Assembly: GCA_903858115.1 (NCBI GenBank)
Contig: CAIOHR010000104.1
Location: 43,348-107,347 of the forward strand
Length of the DNA: 64,000 nucleotides
Origin: an uncultured Pirellula sp.
GTDB taxonomy: Bacteria; Planctomycetota; Planctomycetia; Pirellulales; Pirellulaceae
Direction: 5' to 3'
The translations under genes and the position numbers were made by a program. Within the stretch, counting starts at the first letter, position 1, and each line of letters begins with the position of its first letter. Shown piece after piece: positions 27,553 through 36,533 of the stretch. The notes beneath the pieces were generated by a model. That model was not told where the DNA came from. It made no database searches and worked only from the letters and a program-made list of their open reading frames with translations.

Positions 27553-28713
27553 ATGCCTAGACCACTACGTTCGGAGGTTTTTCGACCTCAGGAAGTTGCA
27601 ATTCTTCACTGTACGCAAAGATGCGTACGGCGTGCTTATCTCAGTGGCGTGGATTCCGTCACTGGAACCGACTATTCCTACAGAAAGGAATGGATTCGAC
27701 AGCGGATTGAAAAACTGGCGTCGGTTTTTGGGATCGATGTCCTAACCTATGCAATTCTATCCAATCACCTGCACGTTGTGTTGAGAAGTAGGCCCGATGT
27801 TGTTGCCACTTGGTCGGATCGACAAGTTGCTCTCCGGTGGTTGCAGGTTTTCCCGGGAAAACGAATCGAGGAACAACTGGGAGATCCTACCACGACTGAT
27901 GTGGAATCGCTAGCGAATAATCCGGAGCGGATGGCGGTCATTCGGCTTCGGTTGTCCGATGTTTCTTGGTTTATGAAGGCTCTTTCAGAACCCATCGCTC
28001 GTTTTGCGAATAAGCAAGAGAAATGCACAGGCTGCTTTTGGGAAGGGCGGTTCAAGGCGCAGCGGCTTCTCGATGAGGCTGCGTTACTGGCGTGTTGCAT
28101 GTACGTGGATTTGAATCCGGTGCGGGCTGCGATGGCGGAATCGCCAGAAACTTCGAAGTTTACGTCCGCGTACGATCGAATTAAGGCTGCAGAAGGTAAG
28201 ACCATTGAATCGGCAGCCGCTCCGATGCAGGCGATCAATCGAGAAGAGGCTGCAAAGATACTGAAAAGCAGCACGAAAGAGGAGTTAGTGAAACGTCGCA
28301 AAGCAGCCAAGTCGAGGCGAGGACCGCGAATTGCACGTGATGGGTGGCTGGCACCGCTTGAGTTGAATCCGAGGGTGACGGGACCGGCGGTGAGCAAAGA
28401 GGGGCTTCGTGCGAGCGATAAGGGCTTTTTGGATATGAGTCTCGAAGACTACCTCGCGCTGTTGTACTGGACCGGTAGGCAGGGACGCGAAGATAAGAAT
28501 GGCAAGATTACGGCCGACTATGCACCGATTTTGGCGAAGTTGGGGATTGCTGAGGGGATGTGGTGCGATTTGGTATGGAACTTCAAGAAGTACTTTGGCA
28601 AGAGCCGAGGGCCGGGCTCACCGGACCGAATGCGAGAGGAATCGATTTTAGGAGTGCGCAAATTTCAGCCGGGGCAGAAAATGGTTCGGAAGTGCTTTGT
28701 CGGATCAAATTGA
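27553..28713 (+). CDS. IS200-like / REP-associated tyrosine transposase (Y1_Tnp, RAYT)
   Basis: 386 residues from ATG at 27553 with AAGGAG upstream. The HUH pair is visible in LSNHLHVVLR (His72, His74), and the nucleophile Tyr184 lies in CCMYVDLNPVRAAM, followed by the conserved Asn-Pro-Val-Arg. GCFWEGRFKAQRLLDE is the usual conserved segment before it. The C-terminal ~170 residues are a basic extension not present in classical IS200 TnpA. Single-copy domesticated members of this family process REP-type palindromes rather than moving as complete insertion sequences. No flanking IS ends were found, although small palindromes precede the gene. Intact and probably functional. Confidence 0.9.
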   Translation: MPRPLRSEVFRPQEVAILHCTQRCVRRAYLSGVDSVTGTDYSYRKEWIRQRIEKLASVFGIDVLTYAILSNHLHVVLRSRPDVVATWSDRQVALRWLQVFPGKRIEEQLGDPTTTDVESLANNPERMAVIRLRLSDVSWFMKALSEPIARFANKQEKCTGCFWEGRFKAQRLLDEAALLACCMYVDLNPVRAAMAESPETSKFTSAYDRIKAAEGKTIESAAAPMQAINREEAAKILKSSTKEELVKRRKAAKSRRGPRIARDGWLAPLELNPRVTGPAVSKEGLRASDKGFLDMSLEDYLALLYWTGRQGREDKNGKITADYAPILAKLGIAEGMWCDLVWNFKKYFGKSRGPGSPDRMREESILGVRKFQPGQKMVRKCFVGSN

Positions 28714-28883
28714 AAGGGTGAGGTTCGGTAACGCCAGTGACGTCGATAAGTGCTTGGCCAATGCGATGCGATGCAATGCTTGGCGAAAGCGTGCCTTTTG
28801 ATTGCATCCGCCATACCGCTCCGCTATGCTGGCAAAGGTACATTCTGCCGATATCTCACCTACCAGCCTACCGAAGGACCACC

Positions 28884-30212
28884 ATGAGTCATCCACAAAC
28901 ACGACGCGCATTCGTACAAGCCTCGCTCGCTGCATCCGCTATACCCTTGTTCGGGGCATCCGGACGATCAGCTAGTGCATCTGCGATTGGAAAATTGAGA
29001 ACCGCCCATATCGGGGTGGGCGGGATGGGGGGCTCCGATTTGGGCTCCATCGCTTCGCATTCGATGGTCGAGGTAGCCGCGCTTTGCGATGTAGACTCTT
29101 CTCGATTGGCAAAAGCTCAAGAAAAGCATCCCAACGCCAAATTGTTTTCGGATTATCGAGAGATGTTGGCCAGTTATGGCAGTTCGATCGATGCGGTCGT
29201 GGTATCCACGCCGGATCACACGCATGCACCGGCAGCCATGACGGCCATGAATCTCAACAAGCCGGTGTATTGCCAAAAACCGTTGACGCACGAAGTGTTC
29301 GAAGCACGTCAGCTGCGGGCTGTTGCGGAAAGCAAAAAGTTGGTGACACAGATGGGGATTCAAGTCCATTCGTCGGTTCAATATCGACGAGCCGTTCAAA
29401 TGATTCAAAGCGGTGTTATTGGAAAAGTGAGCCAGGTTCACGCGTGGTCGAACAAAAACTGGGGATACGACGGCGGCCCGCTGGCTCCTGCAAAAGTGCC
29501 AGATACGTTGAAATGGGATTTGTGGTTGGGGGTGACGCCATCGCGTGAGTATTCCAAGGATATCTATCATCCAGGGAATTGGCGAAAACTGATCGACTTT
29601 GGTACAGGAACCTTGGGGGATATGGGAGTGCATATCTTCGATACGCCCTACGCTGCGTTAGAGTTGACGGCCCCGAATTGGGTGAAGACAACTTGTCGAC
29701 CTGCAACCGGAATCGGCCATCCGGAAAAGAATACCGTCGAGTATCAGTTTCCAGCGACTCGGTACACGACCGAGACGTTGCAATGGATATGGTACGATGG
29801 CAGTTTCGCTCCACCCTCGGTCGATAGCCTGAAATTGCCACAGGGATTCAAGCTGCCGGGGCAAGGATCCTTGTTCGTCGGACAAGAGGGCGTTTTGTTG
29901 CTGCCCCATGTCGGTGAGGCGATACTCTTTCCTGAAGAGAAATTCAGCGACTATGTTCGCCCCAAACTGGAAGACAAGAATCACTATCACGAATGGGTGG
30001 ATGCTTGTATGGGTAACGGATCCACGAGTGCGAGCTTTAGTTATGCAGGTCCGTTGACCGAAGCCCTTTTGCTAGGTGTTGTTGCGAACCGTTATCCAGG
30101 TCAGCAATTGGATTTCGATGCCAAGCGTTTGGAAATCAAAAACATGCCCGAAGCGAACAAGCTTCTCAAGAGAAGTTACCGTGCCGGCTTCGAAGTACCT
30201 GGCCTGTCCTAA
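28884..30212 (+). CDS. Exported Gfo/Idh/MocA family oxidoreductase (Tat-type signal)
   Basis: 442 residues from ATG at 28884, with GAAGGA just upstream; the longer open frame from 28737 is not protein-like. The N-terminus QTRRAFVQASLAASAIPLFG is a twin-arginine signal. The mature part has the Rossmann turn HIGVGGMGGSDLG, DAVVVSTPDHTHAPAA, and CQKPLTHEVFEARQL (the EKP-equivalent), then GDMGVHIFDTPYAAL. This matches the large planctomycete group of Tat-exported Gfo/Idh/MocA proteins, which carry bound NAD(P) and act on glycosides in the periplasm, often feeding 3-keto-sugars to DUF1080 lyases. Substrate is unknown. The gene is alone in its orientation. Confidence 0.92.
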   Translation: MSHPQTRRAFVQASLAASAIPLFGASGRSASASAIGKLRTAHIGVGGMGGSDLGSIASHSMVEVAALCDVDSSRLAKAQEKHPNAKLFSDYREMLASYGSSIDAVVVSTPDHTHAPAAMTAMNLNKPVYCQKPLTHEVFEARQLRAVAESKKLVTQMGIQVHSSVQYRRAVQMIQSGVIGKVSQVHAWSNKNWGYDGGPLAPAKVPDTLKWDLWLGVTPSREYSKDIYHPGNWRKLIDFGTGTLGDMGVHIFDTPYAALELTAPNWVKTTCRPATGIGHPEKNTVEYQFPATRYTTETLQWIWYDGSFAPPSVDSLKLPQGFKLPGQGSLFVGQEGVLLLPHVGEAILFPEEKFSDYVRPKLEDKNHYHEWVDACMGNGSTSASFSYAGPLTEALLLGVVANRYPGQQLDFDAKRLEIKNMPEANKLLKRSYRAGFEVPGLS

Positions 30213-30328
30213 GTCTTTGTAGAATCCTAAGAGTTCCACCATATCCCGAAGTTTGGTGTATTGCGATGCATGGATCTCCTTTGGCGAGTCCACGCATCGG
30301 CCTTTACGCCAACGGCTGCATTCCATAG

Positions 30329-30362
30329 CCCAGGGTCGCAGCGGTACGCAGCGCACCCTGGG
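30329..30362. repeat. GC-rich palindrome abutting a stop codon
   Basis: CCCAGGGTCGCAGC and GCTGCGCACCCTGGG-type arms form a 34-base hairpin whose right end (30362) lies one base from the stop codon of the SGNH-hydrolase gene. There is no T-tract, so it reads as a REP-type palindrome rather than an intrinsic terminator. The rest of the 151-base spacer to the convergent gene has no feature. Confidence 0.65.
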
Positions 30363-30363
30363 T

Positions 30364-31083
30364 TCATGGTAGAAGTTTCGAGTGCGTGATGATGGAATTC
30401 ATAAAGAGTCGTCCAATTGCATCGTATCCGCGATCGTTGGGGTCTTCTACATTTTCGTAGAACCAATAGTAGATATCTGCTAGATGGATCTCACAGCCAC
30501 CCGGAAACTTGGCGGTAATCGTATCGAGCATCGTGTTTAGTCGCTTTTCAAAGTTCTCAATCCAAGGCTTCGCTTGTTCCATCGTGGCCAAGAACATGGC
30601 TCCCTCGCGAGCAGGCGATCGACCGTAACTGTGGATCAAATCGTTTCCACCGGTGGTCATTACGACAATACCATAGACATCCGTCGGTTGTGTTTCCAAT
30701 TTCTCGCCAACGATCTCTGCATGAGTTATCGAAGTCGAACCCGAGATTGCGAGATTGCGAGTTTGTAGATTCGGCAAAGCACGCGAAAGGCAAACGCCCT
30801 TCATATCCTCGAATTCATCTGTTGGATTTGAAATCAATCGTTGAAAGTAGCTATGGCTCGTATTCTTGGCTCCCAATCCTGCGGTGATACTGTCTCCGAT
30901 ACCCAGGAGGAGTACGGGTTGTTCCGTCCACATTTTCTCAAAGGGATCGCGAGAGACCGCCGGCCCAGCCGGACCAGATCCAATGGGCCTCGCAATATAG
31001 AACTGTAGATATGCGATTGCCAATAGAAGTGACATTACTCCGATGCCAAGAATGACAAACAACCGAAAGCGTCTGGAAGACAT
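30364..31083 (-). CDS. SGNH/GDSL-type hydrolase, apparently internally shortened
   Basis: 239 residues. One N-terminal hydrophobic helix (FVILGIGVMSLLLAIAYLQF) is followed by block I LLLGIGDSITAGLG, with the nucleophile Ser, and MTTGGNDLIHSYG, with the block III Gly-Asn. The C-terminal part joins GGCEIHLADIY directly to YWFYENVEDPNDRGYDAIG. As I recall, planctomycete homologues have some 80 residues between these motifs, including a His-containing segment. The shortened form may thus lack the catalytic Asp/His. The frame has no stop or frameshift, so an in-frame deletion is inferred. A palindrome begins right after its stop codon. Probably a periplasmic esterase in origin. Confidence 0.82.
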   Translation of the reverse strand: MSSRRFRLFVILGIGVMSLLLAIAYLQFYIARPIGSGPAGPAVSRDPFEKMWTEQPVLLLGIGDSITAGLGAKNTSHSYFQRLISNPTDEFEDMKGVCLSRALPNLQTRNLAISGSTSITHAEIVGEKLETQPTDVYGIVVMTTGGNDLIHSYGRSPAREGAMFLATMEQAKPWIENFEKRLNTMLDTITAKFPGGCEIHLADIYYWFYENVEDPNDRGYDAIGRLFMNSIITHSKLLP

Positions 31084-31229
31084 ATGGAAGCCAATCGAAG
31101 TAATTGTTGATCAAGTTCTTTGTTATGCATCGACGTTTGTCTCGTCGAAGATTTTGGCATACCGCAGTAAAACAGGATGGAGATAGAAATTCTATTGCAT
31201 CCGTGAAGCGGTATTGCTTCGTCGAATCT

Positions 31230-32864
31230 TCAGTTCTTTCTTTCTTCTATGATAGTGAGCATTCCGAGAGGAGGTGATTGAATCTTTTGGGTCGACCCAT
31301 CTGGCCAGCGAACTTCAACAAAGTCAATCGATGATGCCTCACCCAAACCGAACGTGTTTTCGATCGCATAGGCGCTTTGGTAGCCTTTCCCTGCATGGAC
31401 CATTGCTGTTTGCTTGATTCCATTTGATGAAACAACAATCTGTGCGCCTACTCCCCATCGATTACTAGTTATGCCAACCAGACGAACTCTCAGCCAAGAA
31501 TTAGGACCTCGGATTCGGTTATTGCGTAGTACCGAGGGTGTTGTATTGACATTCAGAACGACAGCATCGATGTCGCCATCGTTATCCAAATCGTCAAAGG
31601 CAGCACCGCGACTGCTCTCAATGATTTGCAATCCTTCCCCTGCAATCTTTGTCGCATCTTGAAAGCGTCCTTTCTCATTCAGCAAGAGATAATTCGAAAC
31701 CTTGCACTCGGTTCGATCGTCGATAAAGCGAATGTTGTCCATGAAGTGGCCGCAAGCGATAAACAAATCCCGATCGCCATCCAGGTCAAAATCTTCTGCC
31801 CCCACCCCCCAATTTACATGTGGATGAAGTGAGTTAGGGATTCGAGAAACATTGGTCGCGTCCTCGTACAATCCGCTACCGCGATTGAGATAGAGGACGG
31901 GCATTTCATCTTGGTAGGTCGTGCTAAAAAAATCGAGAAGCAAGTCCCCATTGAAGTCTGCACATTCGACACCCATATTTCCGTTTTCACGTCCCGATCG
32001 ATCGACTGCTAAACCGGCAATGACTGCATTCTCGGTAAAATGTCCTTGACCATCGTTGATCCACAAAAAATTGGGGTAGCTGTCATTCGCTACAAAGATA
32101 TCGCAATCTCCATCTTCATCGAAATCACCTGCGATCACTCCCATGCCTGGTGCTGCGACACTCTGTATGCCTGACTCCTGACTGATATCGGCAAAGGTTC
32201 CATTGCCCTGATTCTTGAAAAGTTTGTCAGGTGCCGGCGGATAATCATGCGGCCCGGGGTGAAACTGATGCCCCGCGATCGTTCTTACTCGATGCTTATC
32301 AAATGAGAATTGAACATAGTTTGCTTGATACAAATCGAGCAAGCCGTCACCGTCTACATCGGCGAAAACCGCGCCTGCTGCAAACTGATCATTCTCAATG
32401 CCGCTAGCTTTGGTGACATCTTCAAACGTACCATCACCGCGATTTCGATACAGAACGCTTGGGCCAAAATGACTGAGGTAAAGATCTAGATGACCATCTT
32501 CGTCATAGTCCGCTGCGACAACTCCCAGTCCATAGCCAAACGAATCTAATCCTGCAGATGCAGTAACGTCTGTAAATGTCCAGTCGCCATTGTTGCGATA
32601 AAGTGCGTTCCAAGCGGACTTCTGATTAGGATTTCCAGGAAGTGGCTGCCCCGTCAAAAGGAAAACATCTTTTAACCCGTCCCCGTCATAGTCAAAAATA
32701 GCCAAGCCCGAAGTCACGGTTTCAACGATGTACCTGTTCCCGCTGGATCCATCCGAGTGATGAAACTGAATCCCGCTACTTTTTGATACTTCCTCAAACT
32801 GAATCGGCAACTCCTGCGCAATGGTAGTTAAGCACATCCAAGCCCAAAAGAAAAAGCTACGCAT
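31230..32864 (-). CDS. CRTAC1-type FG-GAP/ASPIC-UnbV repeat protein (B)
   Basis: About 544 residues from ATG at 32864, which has AGGA at good spacing; an ATG at 32885 would overlap the gene upstream. The signal peptide (MRSFFFWAWMCLTTIA) is followed by repeated FG-GAP/VCBS blades with EF-hand-like calcium loops (DYDGDGLKDV, DYDEDGHLDL, DVDGDGLLDL, DFDEDGDCDI, DFDLDGDRDL, DLDNDGDIDA). The C-terminal ASPIC/UnbV domain runs from RWGVGAQIVVSS to VRWPDGSTQKI. This predicts a secreted calcium-binding beta-propeller. It is the second of two tandem CRTAC1 genes, 4 bases after the first, at the end of the DUF1559-lipoprotein-TPR cluster. Its partner or ligand is unknown. Confidence 0.92.
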   Translation of the reverse strand: MRSFFFWAWMCLTTIAQELPIQFEEVSKSSGIQFHHSDGSSGNRYIVETVTSGLAIFDYDGDGLKDVFLLTGQPLPGNPNQKSAWNALYRNNGDWTFTDVTASAGLDSFGYGLGVVAADYDEDGHLDLYLSHFGPSVLYRNRGDGTFEDVTKASGIENDQFAAGAVFADVDGDGLLDLYQANYVQFSFDKHRVRTIAGHQFHPGPHDYPPAPDKLFKNQGNGTFADISQESGIQSVAAPGMGVIAGDFDEDGDCDIFVANDSYPNFLWINDGQGHFTENAVIAGLAVDRSGRENGNMGVECADFNGDLLLDFFSTTYQDEMPVLYLNRGSGLYEDATNVSRIPNSLHPHVNWGVGAEDFDLDGDRDLFIACGHFMDNIRFIDDRTECKVSNYLLLNEKGRFQDATKIAGEGLQIIESSRGAAFDDLDNDGDIDAVVLNVNTTPSVLRNNRIRGPNSWLRVRLVGITSNRWGVGAQIVVSSNGIKQTAMVHAGKGYQSAYAIENTFGLGEASSIDFVEVRWPDGSTQKIQSPPLGMLTIIEERKN

Positions 32865-32868
32865 AAGA

Positions 32869-34563
32869 TTATTCCTGCGCAACATCTTGAACGATAGTGA
32901 GAATTTGATTGGGCCGAACCCCCTTCAACATCTGTAGTTCGCCGGTTGGCCATTGGATTGTGATATCCGCGAACGACTCGTTGTCTTTCCATCCGAAATG
33001 AAGACGGCTTCCGTAATGAGATTGATAGCCTCGTCCGCTTCGGACCTCTGAAACTTGCTCTTTACCACCAGCATCGACCGTGACTCGAGCACCAATTGCA
33101 CTGCGATTCGCTTTGCGACCTCGTAAATCCAAAGAAATCCATGGGTTAGTAGTAACTGTGACGTTTCTCAAATACTGCGACACCGCATCACAATTCAGAA
33201 TGACGACATCGATATCGCCGTCATTGTCCAAATCGTCCATTGCCGAACCCCTACTACTCGCGATCTGCTTCAATGCATCGCCGCTAGAAGAGGTAACGCT
33301 TCGAAAGGTTCCATTACCAATATTCATCATCACACAATTGGCTACGCCGTAATCGGTCCTCGGATCAAGCTCTTTCGCATTCTCCAGTAAATGACCATTG
33401 CAAATAAACGCATCGCGATCGCCATCTCGATCGAAATCGGCAAGTCCGATTCCCCATTTCACGTGAGGCAATACTTCGCTACCAATCTTCGAGACGCGTG
33501 CCACATCTTCGAACAGCCCACCTCCTAGGCTTCGAAAGTGCATCATGAGCTGGTCCGAGTAGTCTGTAATGATCAGATCGTCGAGTCCGTCCCCATCCAA
33601 GTCAGCGGCGTCGACGCCCATGCTACCATTGGCTGCTCCCTTCAGATCATAGGCAACCCCCAACTGAAGAGCCTCTTCGGTAAACACGCCATGACCGTTG
33701 TTTCTGTAAAGAAGGTTGGGAGCTCCGTCGCAGCATACGAAAATGTCCCAATCTCCATCCGAATCAAAATCACCAGCGATACATCCCATGCTGGGACCAG
33801 CTACCGATGAGATCCCAGATGTACCACTTACATCAGTGAATGTGCCATCTCCATTGTTGAGGAATAAACTGTCGGAGTCTGGTGGGAAGTCTTTCGGGCC
33901 TGGTGAATAGGGAAAAGCCTTCGGTGCAAGTCGCTCATGACGCTCAAAATCGAACTTCACATAGTTAGCAGAAAACAAATCGAGATCGTTATCGTTGTCT
34001 ATATCCATAAAGATGACTCCAGCACCAAAGCGATTTCCATCGTCTATCCCAGCTTGCAATGTCACATCCGAAAACGTGCCGTCTCCATTATTTCTCAATA
34101 GTACATCCTCGCCGAAATTGGTAATGCAGATATCCTCAAGTCCATCATTGTTGAAGTCACCGACCGTTACGCCCAGTCCGTAGTTTTTGTCGACACAGCC
34201 TGCTTCCCAGGTGACATCTTGAAACGATCCATCTTGGCGATTCCGAAACAACCGGTCTGTTGGGATTTGGTCTAGGGTCGCTCCAGGCAATGCCGCACCA
34301 TTGAGTAGATAAACATCCAACCAGCCATCGTTATCAGCATCGATAGTTGCAGCACCCGCTCCAACGAGTTCGACCAAGAAGTTTTTTCCGCTGCTACCAT
34401 CTTCGTGTCTGAATTCCAGCCCTGACGCTTTTGTCGCATCCTCAAATCGAATGACGCTAGCTTCGAGATTTGATTGCCCCCGAACGCACGATGAAGTACC
34501 GAGCGGAAGAGCCAGAACGCTCAACCCAATCAGCCAACGAACGCTTCTAAAAATGGGTCCCAC
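32869..34563 (-). CDS. CRTAC1-type FG-GAP/ASPIC-UnbV repeat protein (A)
   Basis: 564 residues with a signal peptide (MGPIFRSVRWLIGLSVLALP). The same domain plan as its neighbour applies: FEDATKASGLEFRHEDGSSG opening, seven or so VCBS blades with calcium loops (DADNDGWLDV, DFNNDGLEDI, DIDNDNDLDL, DFDSDGDWDI, DLDGDGLDDL, DFDRDGDRDA), and a C-terminal ASPIC/UnbV module from NRSAIGARVTVDA to IQWPTGELQML. It starts 10 bases after the TPR gene, so it is in the same operon. The opening and blade order align with proteins B (31230) and C (40226), marking three paralogues in 12 kb. Expected to be outside the cytoplasm. Confidence 0.92.
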   Translation of the reverse strand: MGPIFRSVRWLIGLSVLALPLGTSSCVRGQSNLEASVIRFEDATKASGLEFRHEDGSSGKNFLVELVGAGAATIDADNDGWLDVYLLNGAALPGATLDQIPTDRLFRNRQDGSFQDVTWEAGCVDKNYGLGVTVGDFNNDGLEDICITNFGEDVLLRNNGDGTFSDVTLQAGIDDGNRFGAGVIFMDIDNDNDLDLFSANYVKFDFERHERLAPKAFPYSPGPKDFPPDSDSLFLNNGDGTFTDVSGTSGISSVAGPSMGCIAGDFDSDGDWDIFVCCDGAPNLLYRNNGHGVFTEEALQLGVAYDLKGAANGSMGVDAADLDGDGLDDLIITDYSDQLMMHFRSLGGGLFEDVARVSKIGSEVLPHVKWGIGLADFDRDGDRDAFICNGHLLENAKELDPRTDYGVANCVMMNIGNGTFRSVTSSSGDALKQIASSRGSAMDDLDNDGDIDVVILNCDAVSQYLRNVTVTTNPWISLDLRGRKANRSAIGARVTVDAGGKEQVSEVRSGRGYQSHYGSRLHFGWKDNESFADITIQWPTGELQMLKGVRPNQILTIVQDVAQE

Positions 34564-34573
34564 GTGATCGTTC

Positions 34574-36028
34574 TCAAGGCCTCAAGTCAGGATGCAAATT
34601 CGACTTCTCAAGATCGTCAGCCTTTTGGATGGCTGCTACGAATTCATTCATCATTCCTTGGCCATGATATGTCGCAGCAAGCAATCGATACGCGGCGGGG
34701 CTAGGTTGCCTTTCGAGTACAATCGATGCCATCTGGCGCGCTTTCTCGTACTCTCGTAGATTCAAGAAAAGCTTGGCAGAAGCCGCTTGCGCGAGTATCC
34801 CTTGGGGATCAGCCACTACGGCATTTTCGAGTGTCGAACGAGCTAGCGCTAAGTCGTTCATTTGAACTGCGACACTCGCTAGATTCGTGTAGTGCATGAT
34901 GTTCTTTGGCTCGATGGTCAGCAGCTTTTCAAGAATTAGTTTCTGATCAGCCAGCCTCCCCTGCCGTCTCGCCATCATCAAAAGTCCCTGGTACGCAGTT
35001 GGAACCTCAGGCGAAATCTCGCAAGCACGTAGATACAAGCGATTTGCGTTGTCCCATTTTTCGAAATTCTCTTCAATGGCTGCCGCGGACATGAAGATCT
35101 CTCCTGCAATCCTGGTCAGCGCAGAATCATAGCTTTGTTGAAACGTATCGTCTTCAAAGCGTTTCGGGCGTTTCAGTTTTGTGAGTTTTTCCCGAATTGC
35201 CATCGACTCATCGTTTTTGCCCTGACGCGTCAATGATGCATTCAACGCAAAAAGGACTGGTTCTTTTTCACCGTCCAGCTCAATAGCTCGTCGAAGCGAT
35301 TGTTCTGCGGCGGCTGGCTGAATGTTCTGGTTTTGAACCCGGCCCAATGCTTGCCAAAGTTCTCCACTTTTCGGGAAGGATTTCACAGCGGACAACAAAC
35401 GATTTTCTGCGGTCGCGATTTCTCCCAGATTCTCGTGCGCTTCACCCAGCTTGAGTTGCATCTCCGGAGAGTTGCCCCCGAGACGCTCAGCTTTTGACAA
35501 TACCTCGATCGCGTCTTTGTCTCTTCCTTTCTCCATCAACAACGTCGCCAATCCGACATATGGTCCCATATGCTGAGGAGAGCGATCGATGCACTGATTC
35601 CACAACTGCTCGGCTTTCTCTGACTGTTTGAGTTCGGAAAAGATCTGAGCAGCAACGTGGTAGCTTCCCGTCTCGCCTGGATAGTCTGCGATCAAGCGAT
35701 CACCGAGCATGCGCAGTTCGTTCTGAAGGGCTGCTACGTCAACTTCGGATGCGACAGAAACCTGCGGTAGCCGCAGTGTCGCTTCAAGCTTAACGGCTGG
35801 AGCGGCTGGCTCACTCTCAGCCGGATTGGTTTGCAGATATCGAAGCGCAGCGTCATCAGTCGACAGCAACGGGTCTTCGTCTTTCAGAGGGATCAGAAAA
35901 GCCGCAGCAATGCAGATTACTACTCCCGCGATGGATCCGAGCAAAACACTTTTGCCAATCCTCGATTTTTTGGCAACCAGACCTCCTCCGTTGACGGGAA
36001 GTCGACGATTCAAGGTCTGCTTGCTCAT
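34574..36028 (-). CDS. Membrane-anchored TPR protein (A)
   Basis: 484 residues. A cytoplasmic N-terminus of ~25 residues and one membrane helix (VLLGSIAGVVICIAAAFLI) precede an extracytoplasmic domain with about ten tetratricopeptide-like helical pairs, e.g. EKAEQLWNQCIDRSPQ, AAAEQSLRRAIELD, ALARSTLENAVVADP and EYEKARQMASIVLERQP. The first repeat is nearly the same as AEAEKLWQRCIDLSPK in the second TPR protein at 38793, showing that they are paralogues. It lies 9 bases after the lipoprotein gene and 10 bases before CRTAC1 gene A. It probably acts as a scaffold in the envelope for the secreted propeller proteins. This role is inference from context. Confidence 0.9.
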   Translation of the reverse strand: MSKQTLNRRLPVNGGGLVAKKSRIGKSVLLGSIAGVVICIAAAFLIPLKDEDPLLSTDDAALRYLQTNPAESEPAAPAVKLEATLRLPQVSVASEVDVAALQNELRMLGDRLIADYPGETGSYHVAAQIFSELKQSEKAEQLWNQCIDRSPQHMGPYVGLATLLMEKGRDKDAIEVLSKAERLGGNSPEMQLKLGEAHENLGEIATAENRLLSAVKSFPKSGELWQALGRVQNQNIQPAAAEQSLRRAIELDGEKEPVLFALNASLTRQGKNDESMAIREKLTKLKRPKRFEDDTFQQSYDSALTRIAGEIFMSAAAIEENFEKWDNANRLYLRACEISPEVPTAYQGLLMMARRQGRLADQKLILEKLLTIEPKNIMHYTNLASVAVQMNDLALARSTLENAVVADPQGILAQAASAKLFLNLREYEKARQMASIVLERQPSPAAYRLLAATYHGQGMMNEFVAAIQKADDLEKSNLHPDLRP

Positions 36029-36037
36029 TTTGGAATT

Positions 36038-36508
36038 CTACTTGCTCTTCAAATCGAAGTTGATTGTCTCAGAAGATTTGCCAACGGTTGCCTTCAGTGC
36101 CACACCCGTATTGTATTTTTCAGGGATTTCACCTTTAGGTTTGGCTTTATATTCCGCACGATTCCCCCCGGCCATTTGCTTCTTGTATGCTTCAATGTAT
36201 TCGGGAGTTCCTGGAGCAAGACCTGCCATCGGATTAGATCCTTCTTTAGCCTTTTCTCGGGATTTGATCTTTACCGAATAGCTGCCCGCGGGTGCCCCTG
36301 TTCCATGTTGGCAGGCCAGCGTGTACTTGCCAGAAGTATCTGTCGAGCCGACGCATGCAACGTCTCCAGAATCGGGTGCAAATGTGACAACAGCGTCCGC
36401 AACGGGATTACCGTCCAGTGTTACGACACCTGTCACAGAGGTCAATGGAACACCTCCTCCGCACCCGACAAACATAGCCAGCAGCAATAAAAAATTATAA
36501 GGTTTCAT
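36038..36508 (-). CDS. Transthyretin-like (carboxypeptidase-regulatory) lipoprotein
   Basis: 156 residues from ATG at 36508, with GAGGAAAAC just upstream. The lipoprotein signal is MKPYNFLLLLAMFVGCGGG with Cys17 as the lipidated residue. The following beta-sandwich reads VTGVVTLDGNPVADAVVTF, GKYTLACQHGTGAPAGSYSV and ends SETINFDLKSK. Such proteins regularly follow DUF1559 genes in planctomycetes. Here the gene comes after an intrinsic terminator downstream of the DUF1559 gene, and the TPR gene follows after 9 bases. Probably anchored in the outer or cytoplasmic membrane. Function of the family is unknown. Confidence 0.9.
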   Translation of the reverse strand: MKPYNFLLLLAMFVGCGGGVPLTSVTGVVTLDGNPVADAVVTFAPDSGDVACVGSTDTSGKYTLACQHGTGAPAGSYSVKIKSREKAKEGSNPMAGLAPGTPEYIEAYKKQMAGGNRAEYKAKPKGEIPEKYNTGVALKATVGKSSETINFDLKSK

Positions 36509-36533
36509 ATGTTTTCCTCGGTAGAATGACATT

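Noticed and set aside
27765..28397. 210-codon minus-strand frame inside the transposase gene
   Set aside because: It is a shadow of the RAYT coding sequence; the sense frame carries the HUH and Tyr motifs.
28714..28800. Second copy of the GGTACCAGGCACTT motif downstream of the transposase, which would mark IS-like ends
   Set aside because: Only a weak match (AAGTGCTTGG) occurs and its surroundings differ.
28968..29633. 221-codon minus-strand frame
   Set aside because: It is antisense to the exported Gfo/Idh/MocA gene, which has an intact Tat signal and Rossmann motif.
30329..30362. Terminator of the SGNH hydrolase gene
   Set aside because: The hairpin lacks a T-tract on either strand and resembles a palindromic repeat, so it is listed as a repeat.
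35831..36490. 219-codon plus-strand frame across the TPR/lipoprotein junction
   Set aside because: It is antisense to two well-supported genes, and the sequence is not protein-like.
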